From NCBI GenBank assembly GCA_977006965.1, contig OZ345359.1, positions 3,070,900 through 3,134,899 of the forward strand: 64,000 nucleotides of DNA, given 5' to 3'. Both the position numbers and the translations under genes were made by a program. Numbering within the stretch: position 1 is the first letter of the stretch; every line of letters begins with the position of its first letter. This document shows positions 1 through 11,957 of this stretch, piece by piece. The DNA is from Phymatolithon calcareum (lineage: Eukaryota; Rhodophyta; Florideophyceae; Hapalidiales). The notes beneath the pieces are model-generated. The model made no database searches, was not told the DNA's origin, and saw nothing but the letters and a program-made list of their open reading frames with translations.

Positions 1-294
1 AAATCAGTCAAAACAGTCATATCGGTCAATAATAAATTCGTCGTGTGCACGCCGGTTGAGTAGACCAACCACGAGACGCATTTCTGGCATTCTACATGCC
101 TGCGCATTCAGTTTGGATCCAGCTGTGACCAGAGGTTTTCACCAGAACATCTCCCTGGGTGAGTGTCTCATAGATCGATCAGGACAAGATGTTGCAATCA
201 GTGCCAACCGGTCCCAGACTGTCCCAGACGGTGGCAAAGAAGCACACAAGGTGTGACACCGTGATATACACGTCATTATGACTGATATACACGG

Positions 295-343
295 GTCATT
301 ACAGTCAGAACTGTCAAATCAGTCAAAACAGTCATATCGGTCA
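295..343 (+). repeat. GTCA motif repeated six times every 9 bp (representative)
   Basis: In this unit GTCA occurs at 295, 304, 313, 322, 331 and 340, exactly 9 bp apart, with five variable bases between copies. The same six-copy series is present in every complete unit that I inspected. It resembles an iteron cluster or the relic of an ancestral 9-bp microsatellite. Just upstream, GATATACACG occurs twice, 21 bp apart, as another short sub-repeat. Confidence 0.85.
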
Positions 344-504
344 ATAATAAATTCGTCGTGTGCACGCCGGTTGAGTAGACCAACCACGAGACGCATTTCT
401 GGCATTCTACATGCCTGCGCATTCAGTTTGGATCCAGCTGTGACCAGAGGTTTTCACCAGAACATCTCCCTGGGTGAGTGTCTCATTGATCGATCAGGAT
501 AAGA

Positions 505-574
505 TGTTGCAATCGGTTGCAACCGGTTGCAATCAGTGCCAACAGGTCCCACGCGGTCCCAAACGGTGGCAAAG
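505..574 (+). repeat. Seven 10-bp blocks of a long unit (representative)
   Basis: The bases split into seven consecutive decamers: TGTTGCAATC, GGTTGCAACC, GGTTGCAATC, AGTGCCAACA, GGTCCCACGC, GGTCCCAAAC and GGTGGCAAAG. All fit a loose GGTNNCANNC pattern. Blocks 2 and 3 together create the 16-bp perfect palindrome TTGCAACCGGTTGCAA (517-532). Long units typically have this arrangement; the zone 6 long units and the one at 1578 have base changes that break the palindrome. Confidence 0.88.
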
Positions 575-612
575 AAGCACACAAGGTGTGACACCGTGAT
601 ATACACGTCATT

Positions 613-906
613 ATGACTGATATACACGGGTCATTACAGTCAGAACTGTCAAATCAGTCAAAACAGTCATATCGGTCAATAATAAATTCGTCGTGTGCAC
701 GCCGGTTGAGTAGACCAACCACGAGACGCATTTCTGGCATTCTACATGCCTGCGCATTCAGTTTGGATCCAGCTGTGACCAGAGGTTTTCACCAGAACAT
801 CTCCCTGGGTGAGTGTCTCATAGATCGATCAGGACAAGATGTTGCAATCAGTGCCAACCGGTCCCAGACTGTCCCAGACGGTGGCAAAGAAGCACACAAG
901 GTGTGA
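613..906 (+). other. Repeat-borne 97-codon open frame, probably not a gene
   Basis: Each short unit contains an ATG-started frame of 97 codons; long units end it at codon 75 because GGACAAG is GGATAAG, and long units of the hybrid type read on to 112 codons. The frame contains a Ser every third residue, which only reflects the 9-bp GTCA motif. Variants do not favour synonymous positions in any visible way, and the frame is destroyed in a third of units without consequence. No known domain is recognisable. I list it once as a recurring open frame, not as a coding gene. The frame is in phase with the helicase gene at the array boundary. Confidence 0.3.
840..889 (+). repeat. Five 10-bp blocks of a short unit (representative)
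   Basis: The equivalent part of a short unit has five decamers: TGTTGCAATC, AGTGCCAACC, GGTCCCAGAC, TGTCCCAGAC and GGTGGCAAAG. The GGTTGCA pair of long units is absent, so short and long units differ by exactly two blocks (20 bp). The 16-bp palindrome is therefore missing from short units. Confidence 0.88.
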
Positions 907-3900
907 CACCGTGATATACACGTCATTATGACTGATATACACGGGTCATTACAGTCAGAACTGTCAAATCAGTCAAAACAGTCATATCGGTCAATAATAA
1001 ATTCGTCGTGTGCACGCCGGTTGAGTAGACCAACCACGAGACGCATTTCTGGCATTCTACATGCCTGCGCATTCAGTTTGGATCCAGCTGTGACCAGAGG
1101 TTTTCACCAGAACATCTCCCTGGGTGAGTGTCTCATAGATCGATCAGGACAAGATGTTGCAATCAGTGCCAACCGGTCCCAGACTGTCCCAGACGGTGGC
1201 AAAGAAGCACACAAGGTGTGACACCGTGATATACACGTCATTATGACTGATATACACGGGTCATTACAGTCAGAACTGTCAAATCAGTCAAAACAGTCAT
1301 ATCGGTCAATAATAAATTCGTCGTGTGCACGCCGGTTGAGTAGACCAACCACGAGACGCATTTCTGGCATTCTACATGCCTGCGCATTCAGTTTGGATCC
1401 AGCTGTGACCAGAGGTTTTCACCAGAACATCTCCCTGGGTGAGTGTCTCATAGATCGATCAGGATAAGATGTTGCAATCGGTTGCAACCGGTTGCAATCA
1501 GTGCCAACAGGTCCCACGCGGTCCCAAACGGTGGCAAAGAAGCACACAAGGTGTGACACCGTGATATACACGTCATTATGACTGATATACACGGGTCATT
1601 ACAGTCAGAACTGTCAAATCAGTCAAAACAGTCATATCGGTCAATAATAAATTCGTCGTGTGCACGCCGGTTGAGTAGACCAACCACGAGACGCATTTCT
1701 GGCATTCTACATGCCTGCGCATTCAGTTTAGATCCAGCTGTGACCAGAGGTTTTCACCAGAACATCTCCCTGGGTGAGTGTCTCATTGATCGATCAGGAC
1801 AAGATGTTGCAATCGGTTGCAACCGGTTACAATCAGTGCCAACAGGTCCCACGCGGTCGCAAACGTTGGCAAAGAAGCACACAAGGTGTGACACCGTGAT
1901 ATACACGTCATTATGACTGATATACACGGGTCATTACAGTCAGAACTGTCAAATCAGTCAAAACAGTCATATCGGTCAATAATAAATTCCTCGTGTGCAC
2001 GCCGGTTGAGTAGACCAACCACGAGACGCATTTCTGGCATTCTACATGCCTGCGCATTCAGTTTGGATCCAGCTGTGACCAGAGGTTTTCACCAGAACAT
2101 CTCCCTGGGTGAGTGTCTCATAGATCGATCAGGACAAGATGTTGCAATCAGTGCCAACCGGTCCCAGACTGTCCCAGACGGTGGCAAAGAAGCACACAAG
2201 GTGTGACACCGTGATATACACGTCATTATGACTGATATACACGGGTCATTACAGTCAGAACTGTCAAATCAGTCAAAACAGTCATATCGGTCAATAATAA
2301 ATTCGTCGTGTGCACGCCGGTTGAGTAGACCAACCACGAGACGCATTTCTGGCATTCTACATGCCTGCGCATTCAGTTTGGATCCAGCTGTGACCAGAGG
2401 TTTTCACCAGAACATCTCCCTGGGTGAGTGTCTCATAGATCGATCAGGACAAGATGTTGCAATCAGTGCCAACCGGTCCCAGACTGTCCCAGACGGTGGC
2501 AAAGAAGCACACAAGGTGTGACACCGTGATATACACGTCATTATGACTGATATACACGGGTCATTACAGTCAGAACTGTCAAATCAGTCAAAACAGTCAT
2601 ATCGGTCAATAATAAATTCGTCGTGTGCACGCCGGTTGAGTAGACCAACCACGAGACGCATTTCTGGCATTCTACATGCCTGCGCATTCAGTTTGGATCC
2701 AGCTGTGACCAGAGGTTTTCACCAGAACATCTCCCTGGGTGAGTGTCTCATAGATCGATCAGGATAAGATGTTGCAATCGGTTGCAACCGGTTGCAATCA
2801 GTGCCAACAGGTCCCACGCGGTCCCAAACGGTGGCAAAGAAGCACACAAGGTGTGACACCGTGATATACACGTCATTATGACTGATATACACGGGTCATT
2901 ACAGTCAGAACTGTCAAATCAGTCAAAACAGTCATATCGGTCAATAATAAATTCGTCGTGTGCACGCCGGTTGAGTAGACCAACCACGAGACGCATTTCT
3001 GGCATTCTACATGCCTGCGCATTCAGTTTGGATCCAGCTGTGACCAGAGGTTTTCACCAGAACATCTCCCTGGGTGAGTGTCTCATAGATCGATCAGGAC
3101 AAGATGTTGCAATCAGTGCCAACCGGTCCCAGACTGTCCCAGACGGTGGCAAAGAAGCACACAAGGTGTGACACCGTGATATACACGTCATTATGACTGA
3201 TATACACGGGTCATTACAGTCAGAACTGTCAAATCAGTCAAAACAGTCATATCGGTCAATAATAAATTCGTCGTGTGCACGCCGGTTGAGTAGACCAACC
3301 ACGAGACGCATTTCTGGCATTCTACATGCCTGCGCATTCAGTTTGGATCCAGCTGTGACCAGAGGTTTTCACCAGAACATCTCCCTGGGTGAGTGTCTCA
3401 TTGATCGATCAGGATAAGATGTTGCAATCGGTTGCAACCGGTTGCAATCAGTGCCAACAGGTCCCACGCGGTCCCAAACGGTGGCAAAGAAGCACACAAG
3501 GTGTGACACCGTGATATACACGTCATTATGACTGATATACACGGGTCATTACAGTCAGAACTGTCAAATCAGTCAAAACAGTCATATCGGTCAATAATAA
3601 ATTCGTCGTGTGCACGCCGGTTGAGTAGACCAACCACGAGACGCATTTCTGGCATTCTACATGCCTGCGCATTCAGTTTGGATCCAGCTGTGACCAGAGG
3701 TTTTCACCAGAACATCTCCCTGGGTGAGTGTCTCATAGATCGATCAGGACAAGATGTTGCAATCAGTGCCAACCGGTCCCAGACTGTCCCAGACGGTGGC
3801 AAAGAAGCACACAAGGTGTGACACCGTGATATACACGTCATTATGACTGATATACACGGGTCATTACAGTCAGAACTGTCAAATCAGTCAAAACAGTCAT

Positions 3901-4807
3901 ATCGGTCAATAATAAATTCCTCGTGTGCACGCCGGTTGAGTAGACCAACCACGAGACGCATTTCTGGCATTCTACATGCCTGCGCATTCAGTTTGGATCC
4001 AGCTGTGACCAGAGGTTTTCACCAGAACATCTCCCTGGGTGAGTGTCTCATAGATCGATCAGGACAAGATGTTGCAATCAGTGCCAACCGGTCCCAGACT
4101 GTCCCAGACGGTGGCAAAGAAGCACACAAGGTGTGACACCGTGATATACACGTCATTATGACTGATATACACGGGTCATTACAGTCAGAACTGTCAAATC
4201 AGTCAAAACAGTCATATCGGTCAATAATAAATTCGTCGTGTGCACGCCGGTTGAGTAGACCAACCACGAGACGCATTTCTGGCATTCTACATGCCTGCGC
4301 ATTCAGTTTGGATCCAGCTGTGACCAGAGGTTTTCACCAGAACATCTCCCTGGGTGAGTGTCTCATAGATCGATCAGGACAAGATGTTGCAATCAGTGCC
4401 AACCGGTCCCAGACTGTCCCAGACGGTGGCAAAGAAGCACACAAGGTGTGACACCGTGATATACACGTCATTATGACTGATATACACGGGTCATTACAGT
4501 CAGAACTGTCAAATCAGTCAAAACAGTCATATCGGTCAATAATAAATTCGTCGTGTGCACGCCGGTTGAGTAGACCAACCACGAGACGCATTTCTGGCAT
4601 TCTACATGCCTGCGCATTCAGTTTGGATCCAGCTGTGACCAGAGGTTTTCACCAGAACATCTCCCTGGGTGAGTGTCTCATAGATCGATCAGGATAAGAT
4701 GTTGCAATCGGTTGCAACCGGTTGCAATCAGTGCCAACAGGTCCCACGCGGTCCCAAACGGTGGCAAAGAAGCACACAAGGTGTGACACCGTGATATACA
4801 CGTCATT

Positions 4808-7800
4808 ATGACTGATATACACGGGTCATTACAGTCAGAACTGTCAAATCAGTCAAAACAGTCATATCGGTCAATAATAAATTCGTCGTGTGCACGCCGG
4901 TTGAGTAGACCAACCACGAGACGCATTTCTGGCATTCTACATGCCTGCGCATTCAGTTTGGATCCAGCTGTGACCAGAGGTTTTCACCAGAACATCTCCC
5001 TGGGTGAGTGTCTCATAGATCGATCAGGACAAGATGTTGCAATCAGTGCCAACCGGTCCCAGACTGTCCCAGACGGTGGCAAAGAAGCACACAAGGTGTG
5101 ACACCGTGATATACACGTCATTATGACTGATATACACGGGTCATTACAGTCAGAACTGTCAAATCAGTCAAAACAGTCATATCGGTCAATAATAAATTCC
5201 TCGTGTGCACGCCGGTTGAGTAGACCAACCACGAGACGCATTTCTGGCATTCTACATGCCTGCGCATTCAGTTTGGATCCAGCTGTGACCAGAGGTTTTC
5301 ACCAGAACATCTCCCTGGGTGAGTGTCTCATTGATCGATCAGGATAAGATGTTGCAATCGGTTGCAACCGGTTGCAATCAGTGCCAACAGGTCCCACGCG
5401 GTCCCAAACGGTGGCAAAGAAGCACACAAGGTGTGACACCGTGATATACACGTCATTATGACTGATATACACGGGTCATTACAGTCAGAACTGTCAAATC
5501 AGTCAAAACAGTCATATCGGTCAATAATAAATTCGTCGTGTGCACGCCGGTTGAGTAGACCAACCACGAGACGCATTTCTGGCATTCTACATGCCTGCGC
5601 ATTCAGTTTGGATCCAGCTGTGACCAGAGGTTTTCACCAGAACATCTCCCTGGGTGAGTGTCTCATAGATCGATCAGGACAAGATGTTGCAATCAGTGCC
5701 AACCGGTCCCAGACTGTCCCAGACGGTGGCAAAGAAGCACACAAGGTGTGACACCGTGATATACACGTCATTATGACTGATATACACGGGTCATTACAGT
5801 CAGAACTGTCAAATCAGTCAAAACAGTCATATCGGTCAATAATAAATTCCTCGTGTGCACGCCGGTTGAGTAGACCAACCACGAGACGCATTTCTGGCAT
5901 TCTACATGCCTGCGCATTCAGTTTGGATCCAGCTGTGACCAGAGGTTTTCACCAGAACATCTCCCTGGGTGAGTGTCTCATTGATCGATCAGGATAAGAT
6001 GTTGCAATCGGTTGCAACCGGTTGCAATCAGTGCCAACAGGTCCCACGCGGTCCCAAACGGTGGCAAAGAAGCACACAAGGTGTGACACCGTGATATACA
6101 CGTCATTATGACTGATATACACGGGTCATTACAGTCAGAACTGTCAAATCAGTCAAAACAGTCATATCGGTCAATAATAAATTCGTCGTGTGCACGCCGG
6201 TTGAGTAGACCAACCACGAGACGCATTTCTGGCATTCTACATGCCTGCGCATTCAGTTTGGATCCAGCTGTGACCAGAGGTTTTCACCAGAACATCTCCC
6301 TGGGTGAGTGTCTCATAGATCGATCAGGACAAGATGTTGCAATCAGTGCCAACCGGTCCCAGACTGTCCCAGACGGTGGCAAAGAAGCACACAAGGTGTG
6401 ACACCGTGATATACACGTCATTATGACTGATATACACGGGTCATTACAGTCAGAACTGTCAAATCAGTCAAAACAGTCATATCGGTCAATAATAAATTCC
6501 TCGTGTGCACGCCGGTTGAGTAGACCAACCACGAGACGCATTTCTGGCATTCTACATGCCTGCGCATTCAGTTTGGATCCAGCTGTGACCAGAGGTTTTC
6601 ACCAGAACATCTCCCTGGGTGAGTGTCTCATTGATCGATCAGGATAAGATGTTGCAATCGGTTGCAACCGGTTGCAATCAGTGCCAACAGGTCCCACGCG
6701 GTCCCAAACGGTGGCAAAGAAGCACACAAGGTGTGACACCGTGATATACACGTCATTATGACTGATATACACGGGTCATTACAGTCAGAACTGTCAAATC
6801 AGTCAAAACAGTCATATCGGTCAATAATAAATTCGTCGTGTGCACGCCGGTTGAGTAGACCAACCACGAGACGCATTTCTGGCATTCTACATGCCTGCGC
6901 ATTCAGTTTGGATCCAGCTGTGACCAGAGGTTTTCACCAGAACATCTCCCTGGGTGAGTGTCTCATAGATCGATCAGGACAAGATGTTGCAATCAGTGCC
7001 AACCGGTCCCAGACTGTCCCAGACGGTGGCAAAGAAGCACACAAGGTGTGACACCGTGATATACACGTCATTATGACTGATATACACGGGTCATTACAGT
7101 CAGAACTGTCAAATCAGTCAAAACAGTCATATCGGTCAATAATAAATTCCTCGTGTGCACGCCGGTTGAGTAGACCAACCACGAGACGCATTTCTGGCAT
7201 TCTACATGCCTGCGCATTCAGTTTGGATCCAGCTGTGACCAGAGGTTTTCACCAGAACATCTCCCTGGGTGAGTGTCTCATTGATCGATCAGGATAAGAT
7301 GTTGCAATCGGTTGCAACCGGTTGCAATCAGTGCCAACAGGTCCCACGCGGTCCCAAACGGTGGCAAAGAAGCACACAAGGTGTGACACCGTGATATACA
7401 CGTCATTATGACTGATATACACGGGTCATTACAGTCAGAACTGTCAAATCAGTCAAAACAGTCATATCGGTCAATAATAAATTCGTCGTGTGCACGCCGG
7501 TTGAGTAGACCAACCACGAGACGCATTTCTGGCATTCTACATGCCTGCGCATTCAGTTTGGATCCAGCTGTGACCAGAGGTTTTCACCAGAACATCTCCC
7601 TGGGTGAGTGTCTCATAGATCGATCAGGACAAGATGTTGCAATCAGTGCCAACCGGTCCCAGACTGTCCCAGACGGTGGCAAAGAAGCACACAAGGTGTG
7701 ACACCGTGATATACACGTCATTATGACTGATATACACGGGTCATTACAGTCAGAACTGTCAAATCAGTCAAAACAGTCATATCGGTCAATAATAAATTCC

Positions 7801-10800
7801 TCGTGTGCACGCCGGTTGAGTAGACCAACCACGAGACGCATTTCTGGCATTCTACATGCCTGCGCATTCAGTTTGGATCCAGCTGTGACCAGAGGTTTTC
7901 ACCAGAACATCTCCCTGGGTGAGTGTCTCATTGATCGATCAGGATAAGATGTTGCAATCGGTTGCAACCGGTTGCAATCAGTGCCAACAGGTCCCACGCG
8001 GTCCCAAACGGTGGCAAAGAAGCACACAAGGTGTGACACCGTGATATACACGTCATTATGACTGATATACACGGGTCATTACAGTCAGAACTGTCAAATC
8101 AGTCAAAACAGTCATATCGGTCAATAATAAATTCGTCGTGTGCACGCCGGTTGAGTAGACCAACCACGAGACGCATTTCTGGCATTCTACATGCCTGCGC
8201 ATTCAGTTTGGATCCAGCTGTGACCAGAGGTTTTCACCAGAACATCTCCCTGGGTGAGTGTCTCATAGATCGATCAGGACAAGATGTTGCAATCAGTGCC
8301 AACCGGTCCCAGACTGTCCCAGACGGTGGCAAAGAAGCACACAAGGTGTGACACCGTGATATACACGTCATTATGACTGATATACACGGGTCATTACAGT
8401 CAGAACTGTCAAATCAGTCAAAACAGTCATATCGGTCAATAATAAATTCCTCGTGTGCACGCCGGTTGAGTAGACCAACCACGAGACGCATTTCTGGCAT
8501 TCTACATGCCTGCGCATTCAGTTTGGATCCAGCTGTGACCAGAGGTTTTCACCAGAACATCTCCCTGGGTGAGTGTCTCATTGATCGATCAGGATAAGAT
8601 GTTGCAATCGGTTGCAACCGGTTGCAATCAGTGCCAACAGGTCCCACGCGGTCCCAAACGGTGGCAAAGAAGCACACAAGGTGTGACACCGTGATATACA
8701 CGTCATTATGACTGATATACACGGGTCATTACAGTCAGAACTGTCAAATCAGTCAAAACAGTCATATCGGTCAATAATAAATTCGTCGTGTGCACGCCGG
8801 TTGAGTAGACCAACCACGAGACGCATTTCTGGCATTCTACATGCCTGCGCATTCAGTTTGGATCCAGCTGTGACCAGAGGTTTTCACCAGAACATCTCCC
8901 TGGGTGAGTGTCTCATAGATCGATCAGGACAAGATGTTGCAATCAGTGCCAACCGGTCCCAGACTGTCCCAGACGGTGGCAAAGAAGCACACAAGGTGTG
9001 ACACCGTGATATACACGTCATTATGACTGATATACACGGGTCATTACAGTCAGAACTGTCAAATCAGTCAAAACAGTCATATCGGTCAATAATAAATTCC
9101 TCGTGTGCACGCCGGTTGAGTAGACCAACCACGAGACGCATTTCTGGCATTCTACATGCCTGCGCATTCAGTTTGGATCCAGCTGTGACCAGAGGTTTTC
9201 ACCAGAACATCTCCCTGGGTGAGTGTCTCATTGATCGATCAGGATAAGATGTTGCAATCGGTTGCAACCGGTTGCAATCAGTGCCAACAGGTCCCACGCG
9301 GTCCCAAACGGTGGCAAAGAAGCACACAAGGTGTGACACCGTGATATACACGTCATTATGACTGATATACACGGGTCATTACAGTCAGAACTGTCAAATC
9401 AGTCAAAACAGTCATATCGGTCAATAATAAATTCGTCGTGTGCACGCCGGTTGAGTAGACCAACCACGAGACGCATTTCTGGCATTCTACATGCCTGCGC
9501 ATTCAGTTTGGATCCAGCTGTGACCAGAGGTTTTCACCAGAACATCTCCCTGGGTGAGTGTCTCATAGATCGATCAGGACAAGATGTTGCAATCAGTGCC
9601 AACCGGTCCCAGACTGTCCCAGACGGTGGCAAAGAAGCACACAAGGTGTGACACCGTGATATACACGTCATTATGACTGATATACACGGGTCATTACAGT
9701 CAGAACTGTCAAATCAGTCAAAACAGTCATATCGGTCAATAATAAATTCCTCGTGTGCACGCCGGTTGAGTAGACCAACCACGAGACGCATTTCTGGCAT
9801 TCTACATGCCTGCGCATTCAGTTTGGATCCAGCTGTGACCAGAGGTTTTCACCAGAACATCTCCCTGGGTGAGTGTCTCATTGATCGATCAGGATAAGAT
9901 GTTGCAATCGGTTGCAACCGGTTGCAATCAGTGCCAACAGGTCCCACGCGGTCCCAAACGGTGGCAAAGAAGCACACAAGGTGTGACACCGTGATATACA
10001 CGTCATTATGACTGATATACACGGGTCATTACAGTCAGAACTGTCAAATCAGTCAAAACAGTCATATCGGTCAATAATAAATTCGTCGTGTGCACGCCGG
10101 TTGAGTAGACCAACCACGAGACGCATTTCTGGCATTCTACATGCCTGCGCATTCAGTTTGGATCCAGCTGTGACCAGAGGTTTTCACCAGAACATCTCCC
10201 TGGGTGAGTGTCTCATAGATCGATCAGGACAAGATGTTGCAATCAGTGCCAACCGGTCCCAGACTGTCCCAGACGGTGGCAAAGAAGCACACAAGGTGTG
10301 ACACCGTGATATACACGTCATTATGACTGATATACACGGGTCATTACAGTCAGAACTGTCAAATCAGTCAAAACAGTCATATCGGTCAATAATAAATTCC
10401 TCGTGTGCACGCCGGTTGAGTAGACCAACCACGAGACGCATTTCTGGCATTCTACATGCCTGCGCATTCAGTTTGGATCCAGCTGTGACCAGAGGTTTTC
10501 ACCAGAACATCTCCCTGGGTGAGTGTCTCATTGATCGATCAGGATAAGATGTTGCAATCGGTTGCAACCGGTTGCAATCAGTGCCAACAGGTCCCACGCG
10601 GTCCCAAACGGTGGCAAAGAAGCACACAAGGTGTGACACCGTGATATACACGTCATTATGACTGATATACACGGGTCATTACAGTCAGAACTGTCAAATC
10701 AGTCAAAACAGTCATATCGGTCAATAATAAATTCGTCGTGTGCACGCCGGTTGAGTAGACCAACCACGAGACGCATTTCTGGCATTCTACATGCCTGCGC

Positions 10801-11957
10801 ATTCAGTTTGGATCCAGCTGTGACCAGAGGTTTTCACCAGAACATCTCCCTGGGTGAGTGTCTCATAGATCGATCAGGACAAGATGTTGCAATCAGTGCC
10901 AACCGGTCCCAGACTGTCCCAGACGGTGGCAAAGAAGCACACAAGGTGTGACACCGTGATATACACGTCATTATGACTGATATACACGGGTCATTACAGT
11001 CAGAACTGTCAAATCAGTCAAAACAGTCATATCGGTCAATAATAAATTCCTCGTGTGCACGCCGGTTGAGTAGACCAACCACGAGACGCATTTCTGGCAT
11101 TCTACATGCCTGCGCATTCAGTTTGGATCCAGCTGTGACCAGAGGTTTTCACCAGAACATCTCCCTGGGTGAGTGTCTCATTGATCGATCAGGATAAGAT
11201 GTTGCAATCGGTTGCAACCGGTTGCAATCAGTGCCAACAGGTCCCACGCGGTCCCAAACGGTGGCAAAGAAGCACACAAGGTGTGACACCGTGATATACA
11301 CGTCATTATGACTGATATACACGGGTCATTACAGTCAGAACTGTCAAATCAGTCAAAACAGTCATATCGGTCAATAATAAATTCGTCGTGTGCACGCCGG
11401 TTGAGTAGACCAACCACGAGACGCATTTCTGGCATTCTACATGCCTGCGCATTCAGTTTGGATCCAGCTGTGACCAGAGGTTTTCACCAGAACATCTCCC
11501 TGGGTGAGTGTCTCATAGATCGATCAGGACAAGATGTTGCAATCAGTGCCAACCGGTCCCAGACTGTCCCAGACGGTGGCAAAGAAGCACACAAGGTGTG
11601 ACACCGTGATATACACGTCATTATGACTGATATACACGGGTCATTACAGTCAGAACTGTCAAATCAGTCAAAACAGTCATATCGGTCAATAATAAATTCG
11701 TCGTGTGCACGCCGGTTGAGTAGACCAACCACGAGACGCATTTCTGGCATTCTACATGCCTGCGCATTCAGTTTGGATCCAGCTGTGACCAGAGGTTTTC
11801 ACCAGAACATCTCCCTGGGTGAGTGTCTCATTGATCGATCAGGATAAGATGTTGCAATCGGTTGCAACCGGTTGCAATCAGTGCCAACAGGTCCCACGCG
11901 GTCCCAAACGGTGGCAAAGAAGCACACAAGGTGTGACACCGTGATATACACGTCATT
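4808..11957 (+). repeat. Array zone 2: 650-bp short-long dimer repeat
   Basis: Eleven consecutive 650-bp dimers (7150 bp), each a 315-bp unit followed by a 335-bp unit. The two members are also marked by base differences: short units read ATTCGTCG and nearly all long units here read ATTCCTCG (5123 to 10973), with the last long unit at 11623 reverting to ATTCGTCG. Long units also carry CATTGATCG and GGATAAG where short units carry CATAGATCG and GGACAAG. The regularity shows that the dimer, not the single unit, was amplified here. Confidence 0.93.

Larger units (their letters stand above)
1..4807 (+). repeat. Array zone 1: mixed short and long units
   Basis: The array starts in mid-unit. Short and long units follow in no simple order: a long unit at 278, two short, two long (1243 and 1578), two short, a long at 2543 and so on. 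The long unit at 1578 is a hybrid: it has the two extra 10-bp blocks but keeps the GGACAAG form of short units rather than the GGATAAG form of other long units, and it has private changes in the block region. It may be the product of an exchange between unit types. Confidence 0.85.
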
